Source of the DNA: Acidobacteriota bacterium
GTDB lineage: Bacteria; Acidobacteriota; Vicinamibacteria; Vicinamibacterales; 2-12-FULL-66-21
Direction of reading: 5' to 3'
Assembly (NCBI GenBank): GCA_020200195.1
Contig: JAIVJE010000290.1
Coordinates: 1-37,609 of the forward strand
Length of the DNA: 37,609 nt
Shown: piece by piece, positions 25,315 to 33,626 of the stretch
Position numbering within the stretch: the stretch's first letter is position 1
Layout of the letters: the number at the start of each line of letters is the position of its first letter
The notes under the pieces: generated by a model
Told to the model about the DNA's origin: nothing
Databases searched by the model: none
The model's input: only the letters and a program-made list of their open reading frames with translations
Position numbers and translations under genes: made by a program

Positions 25315-27144
25315 TCAGTGCCGTGAAAGGTGGGTCGCTATGACCGCCACGGCTGCGGGGGTGACTCCGGGGATGCGTCCGGCTTGCCCGAGCGTCCCCG
25401 GCCGCGCGTGCGTGAGTCGCTCGACCATCTCACGGGAAAGTCCCGGAATCCCCTCGAACCGGAAGAAGCCGGGAATCACGCGTTCGCTGCTCTTCTGCTG
25501 GCGGATCACAGATGCGTGCTGGCGTTTCAAGTAGCCCTCGTACTTGAACTCCGTCTCGATGCTGGCGACGTCGATCGCCGCGTCTGAGGGATCCACCTCT
25601 AAGGCGAGGCTGCCGGACGAGATCAGATCGGACAAACGAATGTCGGGCTGTTTGAGCGCCCTCGGTGCAGATAAGTATTCTCCAGCGGATCCGGGAACGC
25701 GACTGACGAGCACCCTCGCCCGGTTACGCTCAAACCGGCCCTGCCGGTAGCAAAAGCGTTCCCACCGCTCGTCGCACACGGTCCCGGCCTCGCGGCCCCT
25801 CGGTGTGAGCCGCAGATCCGCGTTGTCAATTCGAAGCAGCAGGCGATGCTCAGCGCGGGACGTGAACATCCGGTACGGTTCCAGACACCCTTTTGTCGTG
25901 AGGTCGTCGACCAGGACGCCAATGTAGCTCTCGCCCCGGCCCAGAGTGAAAGGCCCACCTCCCGCCGCGGAACGTGCGGCGTTGATGCCGGCGAGCAAAC
26001 CCTGCGCGGCCGCTTCCTCATAGCCAGACGTGCCATTGATCTGCCCGGCGAGGAACAGTCGCGGAACCCGGTGAGCTTCGAGAGTCGACGAGAGCTCGGT
26101 CGGCTGGATGAAGTCGTATTCGACGGCGTAACCCGGCCGCAGCATCACGGCCGACTCGAGCCCCGGCAGTGCATGTACGAGCTCGCGCTGAATCTCCGCG
26201 GGCAGACTCATCGAAAAACCGTTGACATAGATCTCGTCGACGTCCAGGCCTTCGGGCTCGAGGAAGATCTGGTGCCGCTCGCGCTGTGGAAAGCGCATGA
26301 CCTTGTCCTCGAGCGATGGGCAATAGCGCGGCCCGATCCCTTCAATCTGGCCGTTGAACAGCGGGGAGTGCGCGACGTTCGCCCGAACCAGGTCGTGCAC
26401 CTGCTCGGTCGTGTGGAGCAGGTGGCAGGCTATCTGATTCCTGCAGATGCCTTCCGTCAGGAACGAGAACGGCACGGGGGGCTCATCGCCGAGCGCTTCC
26501 TCGAACAACGAAAAGTCGATGCTGCTCTTCGACAGACGCGGGGGCGTGCCGGTCTTGAGCCGGCCCCACCGGAACCCGAAGGACTTCAGCGACGTCGCCA
26601 GCTCTCGAGACGGGGGCTCGTCGGCCCGCCCCGCCGGGCGACGCTCGGGACCGATATGCACCAGCCCGTTGAGGAAGGTCCCGGTTGTTACCACAAGCGC
26701 GCGGCAGGTGAATGTCTCGCCAGTTTCGAGAGCCAGGCCGGTGACGCCGTCTCCGTCCGCCAGAATCCGGCCGGCTTTACCGACGAGCCAGTGAATTTCC
26801 GCGTCCTTGTCCAGCGCTGCTTTGACCCAACCGCTGTACCGCCGTTTGTCCGCCTGGGCGCGGGGGGACCACACAGCAGGCCCCCGACTGCGATTCAGCA
26901 ACTTGAACTGGAGGCCAGTGGCATCGATTGCCTGCGCCATCAGCCCGCCCAGCGCATCGATCTCGCGAACGAGATGTCCTTTGGCGGTGCCGCCCACCGC
27001 CGGATTGCACGGCATGTGTGCGACCGTCCCATCCGACAACGTGCAGATCCCGACGCTGCCGCCCATGCGGGCTGCCGCCCACGCGGCTTCCACTCCGGCG
27101 TGGCCGGCGCCGATCACGATCACGTCAAAGTCCGGCGACTTCAT
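25315..27144 (-). CDS. mnmG: tRNA uridine-5-carboxymethylaminomethyl modification enzyme MnmG (GidA)
   Basis: 609 aa. FAD-binding motif VIVIGAGHAGVEAAWAAARMG (in part GAGHAGVEAA) at the N-terminus; MPCNPAVGGTAKGHLVREIDALGG is the family signature (in part). Central conserved segments include GRLKTGTPPRL, GPRYCPSLEDKVMRFP and AGQINGTSGYEEAAAQGL. The C-terminal helical domain (EFKYEGYLKRQ, then GIPGLSREMVERL) binds MnmE. With MnmE it modifies wobble U34 of tRNAs. Confidence 0.98.
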   Translation of the reverse strand: MKSPDFDVIVIGAGHAGVEAAWAAARMGGSVGICTLSDGTVAHMPCNPAVGGTAKGHLVREIDALGGLMAQAIDATGLQFKLLNRSRGPAVWSPRAQADKRRYSGWVKAALDKDAEIHWLVGKAGRILADGDGVTGLALETGETFTCRALVVTTGTFLNGLVHIGPERRPAGRADEPPSRELATSLKSFGFRWGRLKTGTPPRLSKSSIDFSLFEEALGDEPPVPFSFLTEGICRNQIACHLLHTTEQVHDLVRANVAHSPLFNGQIEGIGPRYCPSLEDKVMRFPQRERHQIFLEPEGLDVDEIYVNGFSMSLPAEIQRELVHALPGLESAVMLRPGYAVEYDFIQPTELSSTLEAHRVPRLFLAGQINGTSGYEEAAAQGLLAGINAARSAAGGGPFTLGRGESYIGVLVDDLTTKGCLEPYRMFTSRAEHRLLLRIDNADLRLTPRGREAGTVCDERWERFCYRQGRFERNRARVLVSRVPGSAGEYLSAPRALKQPDIRLSDLISSGSLALEVDPSDAAIDVASIETEFKYEGYLKRQHASVIRQQKSSERVIPGFFRFEGIPGLSREMVERLTHARPGTLGQAGRIPGVTPAAVAVIATHLSRH

Positions 27145-27173
27145 CTGTATTGCAATCTACGTTGCATTACCAA

Positions 27174-28529
27174 CTACTTTCCAATACAAAACCGCCCGAA
27201 GATCTCGTGAATGACGTCGTCAGGCGTTCGTACGCCCGTGACCTCTTCGAGGCGGCTGCGCGCCTCGTTCAGATCCGCGAGAACGAATTCCTCCGGCGTG
27301 CCTGCGGCGGCCGCAGCCGCGGCGCGCCCGAGCGCGGTCCGCGCCTGCGAGATCAGATCGGTGTGCCGGACGTTCGTGATCGCTGGGGCATCGCGCAGTG
27401 GTTCGCTCCCCGCGACGGCCGCGAGCAGCGCTGCCCGTAGCGTCTCCACCCCCTCGCCGGTAGCTGCCGACACTCGCAGCACGGGCGCCTCGACAGGAGC
27501 GGTTTCGGGCGTCCAGGCGGCGGGCAGATCGCTCTTGTTCGCGACGATGACCCGAGGCTGCGTGGCGGTGTGCTCCAGCAACAGACGATCGTCGCGACAC
27601 ATCGGGACTGACTGATCGAGCACGACCAACACGACGGCCGCGACCGCCCGGGCCGCGACCGCGCGCGCCATGCCTTCTTCCTCGATCGCATCACCGGCCG
27701 TCTCCCTCAACCCCGCGGTGTCCACGAGCGTAACGGGAACCCCCTCGATCTCCACCGTCTCGGTCAAGAGGTCGCGTGTGGTTCCGGGCACTTCGGTGAC
27801 GATGGCGCGGCCAGCGCCGGCGAGCCTGTTGAACAGGCTGGATTTTCCGGCATTCGGCCGGCCGGCGAACACGACGTGCACCCCCTCGCGTATGAGGCGG
27901 CCACGCAGCGCGTCCGCGCGCAGCTCGTCCAGTTGTCGCGCGATTCCCTGGATCTCTCGGGCGGCAGACATGTCGTCGACGAAATGGTAGCCCTCATCCG
28001 GAAAATCGAGCGAGGCTTCGAGGCGCGCGACGAGATCGAACAATGCCCGATCGGCTTCGCCGATGCGTGCCGTGAGCGTCCCCTCGAGTTGATCGAACGC
28101 GGCCCGCGCCTGCAGCGGCGTGACCGCGTCCACCAGATCGCGGACGGCCTCGGCCTGTATCAGATCGATCCGTCCTCGCAGGAATGCGCGGAGCGTGAAC
28201 TCACCAGGTTCAGCCAGCCGCGCCCCCGCGTCCATCGCCGCCTGGACGATGCTCCGAAGCAACACCTGGCTGCCATGCGCGCTGACTTCGACGACATCCT
28301 CACCAGTGTACGAATGCGGCGCAGGAAACAGCGTGAGGAGGACCCGATCGATCGCGCCGCCGGCGCCGGCCACGCGTGCCAGCGTGGCGCGCCGTGGCTC
28401 CAGCTCGGGGTGCCCACTCAATTGCGCGGCGATCGCCGGTGCCGCAGGGCCGCTGATGCGCACAACGCCGATCCCGCCGCGGCCCGGCGGCGTCGCAACG
28501 GCGACGATCGTGTCATCAGGGCAGAACAT
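27174..28529 (-). CDS. mnmE: tRNA modification GTPase MnmE (TrmE)
   Basis: 451 aa. The N-terminal tetrahydrofolate-binding domain starts DTIVAVATPPGRGGIGVVRISG. A helical domain follows, with an inserted G domain: G1 GRPNAGKSSLFN, G2 region TTRDLLTE, G3 DTAGLRE and G4 NKSD. The protein ends with the catalytic CIGK motif. It is the partner of MnmG. The gene is preceded by a 90-bp gap after khpB with no further feature seen. Confidence 0.98.
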   Translation of the reverse strand: MFCPDDTIVAVATPPGRGGIGVVRISGPAAPAIAAQLSGHPELEPRRATLARVAGAGGAIDRVLLTLFPAPHSYTGEDVVEVSAHGSQVLLRSIVQAAMDAGARLAEPGEFTLRAFLRGRIDLIQAEAVRDLVDAVTPLQARAAFDQLEGTLTARIGEADRALFDLVARLEASLDFPDEGYHFVDDMSAAREIQGIARQLDELRADALRGRLIREGVHVVFAGRPNAGKSSLFNRLAGAGRAIVTEVPGTTRDLLTETVEIEGVPVTLVDTAGLRETAGDAIEEEGMARAVAARAVAAVVLVVLDQSVPMCRDDRLLLEHTATQPRVIVANKSDLPAAWTPETAPVEAPVLRVSAATGEGVETLRAALLAAVAGSEPLRDAPAITNVRHTDLISQARTALGRAAAAAAAGTPEEFVLADLNEARSRLEEVTGVRTPDDVIHEIFGRFCIGK

Positions 28530-28619
28530 GGGAGTGTAGAGTCGTCAGGCTACGGCTGGTCGCGCGTGACGCAGCCGGCTGCCGGTGTGATCGAACCGTC
28601 CAGCCGACACGGCCGGGAA

Positions 28620-29069
28620 TCAGCGTCGCAGCGAGATAATCACAGTCTTGAGAAATGCATCCCCGATGCTTTCGGACGACAGCTGGGGGTCCTCGGCGAC
28701 CGCGAGGTGCACCAGACGCCGCGCGTACGGATTCAGCGGCCCGACTTCCTGCGGGGCGCCCGAGCTCTTCGCGCGTTCCATCATGAAGCGCGCCATCTGC
28801 ACCAGCTCCGCGTCCTTGGCCTTCCGGTAATCCATGCAGTCGACGACGAACGATCGATCGCCGCTGAGGTGACGCCGGAACGCAGTATTCACGATGTGCT
28901 GCAGGGCATCGAGCGCCTCCGCACGCCGCCGTAACAGCTGCTCGCCGCCGTCGCCCGACAACTCGATGGCTACGTTGTCCGCCGTCTCCTGTATCGTGAC
29001 GGTGAGCGGGACACCCATCGCGTCGAGCGTCCGCTGCATGAACTCGCGCACGCGGTCGTGCAGTTCCAT
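28620..29069 (-). CDS. khpB: KH/R3H RNA-binding protein KhpB (Jag), short form
   Basis: 149 aa from the ATG at 29069, which overlaps the yidC TGA (TGATG). A KH domain (PLTVTIQETADNVAIELSGD, RRRAEALDALQHIVNTAF) is followed by an R3H domain (VVDCMDYRKAKDAELVQMARFMMERA, in part; then LNPYARRLVHLAVAEDPQLSSESIG, in part). The N-terminal Jag_N domain found in Firmicutes proteins is absent. It sits in the classic position after yidC. It probably binds RNA and affects envelope or division functions. Confidence 0.92.
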   Translation of the reverse strand: MELHDRVREFMQRTLDAMGVPLTVTIQETADNVAIELSGDGGEQLLRRRAEALDALQHIVNTAFRRHLSGDRSFVVDCMDYRKAKDAELVQMARFMMERAKSSGAPQEVGPLNPYARRLVHLAVAEDPQLSSESIGDAFLKTVIISLRR

Positions 29070-30790
29070 CACTTACGCTCCTTCGAGGCCTGCTCGCTCT
29101 TGCCGGCGCCGGCGTTTTTGAGCCGGCGCTCAGCCGGCGGCCGCACCGCATGCGAGACCGAGGGACCGATGAGCCGGTTGGTCAGCGCCTGCTGGCCGAT
29201 CGCCCAGAGGTTGCTCACCGTCCAGTACAACACCAGACCGCTCGGGGCCCAGATGAACATCGCCGTAAAGACGATCGGCATGAACATCATCATCTTCTGC
29301 TGGACGGGATCGGCGGTCGTCGGCGTCATCCGCTGCTGCACGACCATCGTGATGCCCATCAACACGGGCGTCACGAAGAGCGGATCGTAGACCGACAGGT
29401 CCTTGATCCATCCCACAAAAGGGGCGCCGCGCAGCTCGATCGCCACCGACAGCATCGCGTAAAACGCGAAGAGCACCGGCATTGTGAGCAGCATCGGGAC
29501 GCACCCGCTCGCGGGGTTCGCGCCGCGCTCACGATACAAGTTCATCAATTCGACGTTCATCTTCTGCCGCGCCGGGTCGCTCATCTTGAGCTTTGCGTAC
29601 CGCTCCTGGATGGCCTTGACCTCCGGCTGCAGTTCCTGCATCTTCCGCATCGACACGACGCTCTTGTGCCGCAACGGGAACATGGCAAGATTGATGAGCA
29701 CCGTCAGCAGGATCAGGGACCAGCCGTAATTCCCGACGTAGCCGTTGATCCACTTGAGCGCGCGGAGCAGCGGCACGACCAGCCACGAGAACATGCCGAA
29801 GTCGATCGCGCGCACGAGATCGCGATTGACCGAGGCGAGGACATCGAAATCCTTGGGACCGACGAAGAAGCGCTCGTTCTGCGGAGCGGCGGGATATTTC
29901 ACGGCCCAGGAGACGAACTGCAGCCCGTGGTCGGCACCGTCAACCGGCACAAGGACCGGGTCGTACTCGACATGCAGGGGCTGCCGCGCGGGCAGCGCGG
30001 CGCTGAGGAAGTAGTGGTCGTCCACGCCCGCGAAGCCCAACGCGCCTTCCTGCACTCGCCCCTCAGGAACATCGTCTATTCCAATGCGCGTGACCTTCTG
30101 ATCACGATAGAACACCGGTTGCGGAGCGGGCGCGTACGTCATCCCTCCGCCGACGATTCCGGTGCCCAGCGCGGGACCCCACTGCACGATCGGAATCACC
30201 GCGGTATCACCGCGCATGACCGAGGCCGTGAATCCGATCACGTAGGGGTGTTGCGGATCGAACGTGAACTCCTTGCGCACCGCCACGCCGCCTGCGTCCT
30301 TGAACTCGAACGCCAGAGTCGCTGGAGCCGAACCGACGTTCAGCGCTTCCGCGCTCGGCTTATACAGCGCGTTGCGGATCGTGGCCGTCAGCGTCTGGTC
30401 GTCTGTGACGAGCGTGAATGGCCGCGCCGAACCGGGAACGTTCTGAGGAACCAGATCGAGCGGCTGCCGATCGGGTCCCAGGTAGCGCTTCAGCCGCCAA
30501 CTGGTCAGCACCGCGCCGCGCGACGAAAACGTGGCACGCACCGCGTCGTTCTCGACCACGATGTTCCGTTCTGACGAGTCCGCGACGAGCGGTGCCGCCG
30601 GGGCTGCCGGCGGGGCCGCTTCGACGCCCGGAGGCGGAACGGTGCCGCCTGGCGCCACGGCGGAAGGGGGAGGGGCTGACTGCGGCGCACGCTGCACAGG
30701 CGGCGCGGGTCGTGGGGGTGGAAAGAATGCCTGATAACCGTACAGGACGATGAACGACAGGACGACGGCGAGCAGAACGCGTTTTTCCAT
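29069..30790 (-). CDS. yidC: Membrane protein insertase YidC
   Basis: 573 aa, Gram-negative type. The first membrane helix (VLLAVVLSFIVLYGYQAFF) is followed by a Pro/Ala-rich linker of about 45 residues. The large periplasmic beta-sandwich domain (about 75-340) follows (IVVENDAVRATFSSRGAVLTSWRL, in part). The insertase core has NYGWSLILLTVLINLAMFPL, a cytoplasmic hairpin (MQELQPEVKAIQERYAKLK), NPASGCVPMLLTMPVLFAFY and the last helices ending GLVLYWTVSNLWAIGQQ. The basic C-terminus may contact ribosomes. It starts 3 bp after yidD. Confidence 0.98.
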   Translation of the reverse strand: MEKRVLLAVVLSFIVLYGYQAFFPPPRPAPPVQRAPQSAPPPSAVAPGGTVPPPGVEAAPPAAPAAPLVADSSERNIVVENDAVRATFSSRGAVLTSWRLKRYLGPDRQPLDLVPQNVPGSARPFTLVTDDQTLTATIRNALYKPSAEALNVGSAPATLAFEFKDAGGVAVRKEFTFDPQHPYVIGFTASVMRGDTAVIPIVQWGPALGTGIVGGGMTYAPAPQPVFYRDQKVTRIGIDDVPEGRVQEGALGFAGVDDHYFLSAALPARQPLHVEYDPVLVPVDGADHGLQFVSWAVKYPAAPQNERFFVGPKDFDVLASVNRDLVRAIDFGMFSWLVVPLLRALKWINGYVGNYGWSLILLTVLINLAMFPLRHKSVVSMRKMQELQPEVKAIQERYAKLKMSDPARQKMNVELMNLYRERGANPASGCVPMLLTMPVLFAFYAMLSVAIELRGAPFVGWIKDLSVYDPLFVTPVLMGITMVVQQRMTPTTADPVQQKMMMFMPIVFTAMFIWAPSGLVLYWTVSNLWAIGQQALTNRLIGPSVSHAVRPPAERRLKNAGAGKSEQASKERK

Positions 30791-30793
30791 GAA

Positions 30794-31042
30794 TCAGACC
30801 CGGGGCCAGCGCCCCGGGACGGGATCGAAACCGTGGGCCGCCAGCGGCCGGCAGCGAGCCAGACGCCGGCCGGCGAGCAAGGCGCCTCGGACCACGCCGA
30901 ACCGCGTCACGGCCTCCGCCGCATAATCTGAGCAGGAGGGGACGAAGCGACAGGAACCCGTAAACAGCGGTGAGATAAGGAGCTTGTACGCCTTCAGCAA
31001 GAGGAGCACGCCGTGTTGCGCTGCGGACAAGGACTCAGGCAC
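30794..31042 (-). CDS. yidD: Membrane protein insertion efficiency factor YidD
   Basis: 82 aa from a GTG at 31042 that overlaps the rnpA stop by 8 bp. The family pattern is complete: LLLKAYKLLISPLFTGSCRF (in part), VPSCSDYAAEAV with two conserved Cys, then RFGVVRGALLAGRRLARCRPL and HGFDPVP. It helps YidC-dependent insertion at the inner membrane. Confidence 0.96.
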   Translation of the reverse strand: MPESLSAAQHGVLLLLKAYKLLISPLFTGSCRFVPSCSDYAAEAVTRFGVVRGALLAGRRLARCRPLAAHGFDPVPGRWPRV

Positions 31043-31424
31043 GGATGGTCACCGGGAGACGTGCGGCGCACCGTTGATACGCACCGCGGAAATCCTTCTC
31101 CAGCGCTGGAAACGCGGCATCGAACAGCTCGCGGCGCGGAATCACGACGACATCGAACGACGGAACCCCCGCGAGCGGTGGGATCTGACGGAAAATCTCT
31201 CGAATCAGTCGTTTAGCTCTGTTCCTACTCGGCGCGTCACCAAGCTTGCGGGACGCGACGATGCCCAATCTCACGGTGCCGGCATCGTTGGGTAACATCA
31301 GCAGGGTGAGGTAGCGGCCGTGGATGCGGATGCCGAGTTCGAAAACGCGTTGAAACTCGGCGCGCCGGCGCACACGCCGAGCGCGCGTGAAACGGGCCGA
31401 GGTGACGGCGCCCGAGGATGGCAT
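31035..31424 (-). CDS. rnpA: Ribonuclease P protein component
   Basis: 129 aa from the ATG at 31424. Conserved features: RVRRRAEFQRVFELG, RLGIVASRKLGDAPSRNRAKRLIREIFR (in part; the RNR motif contacts P RNA) and DVVVIPRREL. It aids 5' processing of tRNA precursors with the RNase P RNA, which is not in this window. It begins 29 bp after rpmH. Confidence 0.97.
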   Translation of the reverse strand: MPSSGAVTSARFTRARRVRRRAEFQRVFELGIRIHGRYLTLLMLPNDAGTVRLGIVASRKLGDAPSRNRAKRLIREIFRQIPPLAGVPSFDVVVIPRRELFDAAFPALEKDFRGAYQRCAARLPVTIRA

Positions 31425-31453
31425 GTGTCGGCGCGCAGCGCTGGGACGCGCGA

Positions 31454-31606
31454 TCAGGATTCCGATGACACGGTCAGCCGCTTCCGGCCCTTGGCCCGGC
31501 GGCGTTTCACAACCAGCCGGCCGTTCTTGGTGCTCATGCGCACGAGGAAGCCGTGCGTACGCTTACGGCGCCGGTTGTTGGGCTGGAACGTGCGCTTTCC
31601 CTTCAT
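31454..31606 (-). CDS. rpmH: 50S ribosomal protein L34
   Basis: A 50-aa basic protein: MKGKRTFQPNNRRRKRTHGF, then LVRMSTKNGRLVVKRRRAKG and RKRLTVSSES. This is the highly conserved L34 sequence with a slightly longer C-terminus. AGGGG lies about 9 nt upstream of the ATG at 31606. It is the first gene of the rpmH-rnpA-yidD-yidC-khpB unit. Confidence 0.97.
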   Translation of the reverse strand: MKGKRTFQPNNRRRKRTHGFLVRMSTKNGRLVVKRRRAKGRKRLTVSSES

Positions 31607-31650
31607 GATCGGGACCCCTGCAACGGATGGAGAATAGCGGAGAAACTAAG

Positions 31651-31680
31651 ATAGTAGCGAACGCTCTGCGGCAGTGTCAA
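31651..31680 (-). promoter_or_regulatory. Sigma-70 promoter of the rpmH operon
   Basis: On the minus strand a consensus TTGACA (31680-31675) and TACTAT (31656-31651) are 18 nt apart. Transcription would start near 31644, giving a leader of about 38 nt before the rpmH ATG. Confidence 0.75.
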
Positions 31681-31773
31681 TCGCGGCAGAGCGGTCTTTG
31701 CATCCGTTGTCGGAGGTCCGGGGGCTATGTTACAGTCCCCTCCCTGCGACGGCCGTAGGGTCTCCCCCCGAAG

Positions 31774-31805
31774 TTTTCCACAACTGTGGAAAAAATTGTG
31801 GAAAA
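31774..31805. promoter_or_regulatory. DnaA-box cluster
   Basis: Three 9-mers identical to TTTTCCACA on one strand or the other: 31774-31782 (plus), 31785-31793 (minus) and 31797-31805 (minus). Each differs from the E. coli box TTATCCACA at one position. The first two face each other with 2 bp between them. Confidence 0.8.
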
Positions 31806-31989
31806 GCCCAGGTTTTCGCCCGGCTCCGCCGGCTAATCCCGCTCTGGAGCGCGATCTTTCGAGGCGAAGGCTGGAAAGTGCCGTATTTGCAGGGTCCGGC
31901 GACGATCGTTGGGGTAAACGGGCTGTGACGCACGGCGCGCCGGAAGGCGAAGGTCCACGGATGCACGCCCGCCCGGGACAGGCGCGCAC

Positions 31990-33336
31990 ATGACGGGCAC
32001 CAATATCTGGGATCGGGTTCTCTCCCGCATCGAGACCAAAATCAATCGTCACAGCTTCTACACCTGGTTTAAACCCACCTCGTTGGGGAGTGACGATGGG
32101 ACAAGCGTGCGGGTGCTGGTTCCTAACCCGCTCTTTCGCGACTGGCTGACAAAGCACTACTCGGCCGTTCTTGACGAGGCCCTCGCCGAAGTGGAACGGC
32201 AGGGCACCAGGGTCGCTTTCGTGACCACCGATGCTCCTGGCCTCCCGGAGCTGCCGCCCGCCGAACCTCCGTTGGATGTGGAGGTACCGCCGTCAGAACC
32301 TGCCTCCACCGATGGTCAAGGCGGCCACCTGGGTCCTCGCTACTCGTTCGACACCTTCATCGTTGGTTCGTCCAATCAGTTTGCCCATGCGGCGTGCAGG
32401 GCCGTGGCAGAGGCCCCGTCGCGTTCCTACAATCCGCTGTTCATCTATGGCGGGGTCGGTCTGGGCAAAACACACCTGATGCACGCGATTGGCCACTACG
32501 TGCTCAACCATCAGACGAATCTCAAACTGACGTACATCTCGTCCGAGCGGTTCATGAACGAGATGATCAACGCACTGCGGTACGACCGGGTTCTCGACTT
32601 CCGGGAGCGATATCGCAGCGTGGACGTTCTCCTGGTCGATGACATCCAGTTTCTCGCGGGGAAGGAAGGGACGCAGACAGAGTTCTTCCATACGTTCAAC
32701 GCGCTGTACGACTCGCAGAAGCAGATTGTCATCAGCAGCGATTGCCCGCCGCACGAAATCCCGGCGCTGGAGGAGCGGTTGCGGTCGCGGTTCGAGTGGG
32801 GACTCATCGCGGACATTCAGGCTCCCGACCTCGAAACCAAGGTGGCGATCCTGAAGAAGAAGGCGGAAACGGAAGGCATTCCGTTACCCGATACGGTCGC
32901 GATTTACATTGCGGGAAAGATCAAGTCGAACATCCGCGAGCTCGAAGGGTCGCTGATTCGCCTGATCGCGTACGCCTCGCTGACCGGCCGCGAGATCTCG
33001 CTGGCGCTGGCCCAGGACGTGCTCCGCAACGTGCTGCAGCACGATGAGCGCGCCGTCACGATTGAGATCATCCAGAAGTTCGTGTCCGACTACTACCAGT
33101 TGAAGCTCGGCGAGCTCAAATCGCGCAACAACTCGAAGTCGATCGCCATGCCACGACAAATCGCGATGTATCTGTGCAAGTCGCTGACGAACGCGTCGCT
33201 CCCGGAAATCGGCCGGAGCTTCGGCGGCAAGCACCATTCGACCGTCATTCACTCCATCCGGAAGATCGAGGATCTCCGGAAGCGCGACGGGAATTTCAAC
33301 ATCCTCATGAACAATTTCATGGAGTCATTCCGCTAG
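31990..33336 (+). CDS. dnaA: Chromosomal replication initiator protein DnaA
   Basis: 448 aa. Domain I (NIWDRVLSRIETKINRHSFYTWF, in part) is followed by a short acidic/Pro linker. Domain III is an AAA+ ATPase with Walker A YGGVGLGKTHLMHAIG near 153 and Walker B VLLVDDIQFLAGKEGTQTEF (in part) near 215. It also has ALEERLRSRFEWGLIADIQ and sensor II in NIRELEGSLIRL. Domain IV has the DNA-binding signature LPEIGRSFGGKHHSTVIHSI. It binds DnaA boxes and melts the origin. Boxes lie about 190 bp upstream, so autoregulation is plausible. Confidence 0.98.
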   Translation: MTGTNIWDRVLSRIETKINRHSFYTWFKPTSLGSDDGTSVRVLVPNPLFRDWLTKHYSAVLDEALAEVERQGTRVAFVTTDAPGLPELPPAEPPLDVEVPPSEPASTDGQGGHLGPRYSFDTFIVGSSNQFAHAACRAVAEAPSRSYNPLFIYGGVGLGKTHLMHAIGHYVLNHQTNLKLTYISSERFMNEMINALRYDRVLDFRERYRSVDVLLVDDIQFLAGKEGTQTEFFHTFNALYDSQKQIVISSDCPPHEIPALEERLRSRFEWGLIADIQAPDLETKVAILKKKAETEGIPLPDTVAIYIAGKIKSNIRELEGSLIRLIAYASLTGREISLALAQDVLRNVLQHDERAVTIEIIQKFVSDYYQLKLGELKSRNNSKSIAMPRQIAMYLCKSLTNASLPEIGRSFGGKHHSTVIHSIRKIEDLRKRDGNFNILMNNFMESFR

Positions 33337-33626
33337 CAAACAGCCGCCTCGGTCGCTTTCCATAGCCCGGTTTGTGCATCCCCTGCGGATGACCTGCGGA
33401 GATTCTGGGGGCCTCCAGATATGCACCAAAAACGCCCGGTAAACCCGCTGCGGTACCGTCGCTGAATCCACAGGCTAAACCGCTGAACTGTAACGGGTAA
33501 TCGACGCGTTTTGTGATTTCCACACGACCTCTTTCTTGTTATAATTCTTTGTTCTCTCGATCTCCCTCTACATCAGAAGGGATCAGTGCGCCGAACCTGC
33601 GCACTTCCCGCGAGGTCATCACCACC
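33337..33626. other. dnaA-dnaN intergenic region
   Basis: 290 bp with no gene. It holds an imperfect inverted repeat (TCTGG/CCAGA near 33402-33420), two weak DnaA-box-like sites (GAATCCACA at 33464 and ATTTCCACA at 33516) and an AT-rich stretch around 33525-33555 that contains the dnaN promoter. It could form a second part of oriC. Confidence 0.5.
33517..33545 (+). promoter_or_regulatory. Promoter of dnaN
   Basis: TTTCCA (33517-33522), 17 nt, and a perfect TATAAT (33540-33545). The -35 overlaps a DnaA-box-like sequence (ATTTCCACA), which could allow control by DnaA. The leader to the dnaN ATG would be about 75 nt. Confidence 0.7.

Larger units (their letters stand above)
31607..31989. other. 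rpmH-dnaA intergenic region, candidate oriC part
   Basis: A 383-bp region between divergent rpmH and dnaA. It has a strong promoter for rpmH, a cluster of three DnaA-box-like sites and AT-richer stretches near 31640 and 31790. No gene is seen. This gene arrangement is the usual location of oriC, although the dnaA-dnaN gap is a second candidate. Confidence 0.7.

Noticed and set aside
29150..30574. 474-aa open frame on the plus strand across yidC
   Set aside because: Antisense shadow of yidC, rich in Arg, His and Asp with no family motif.
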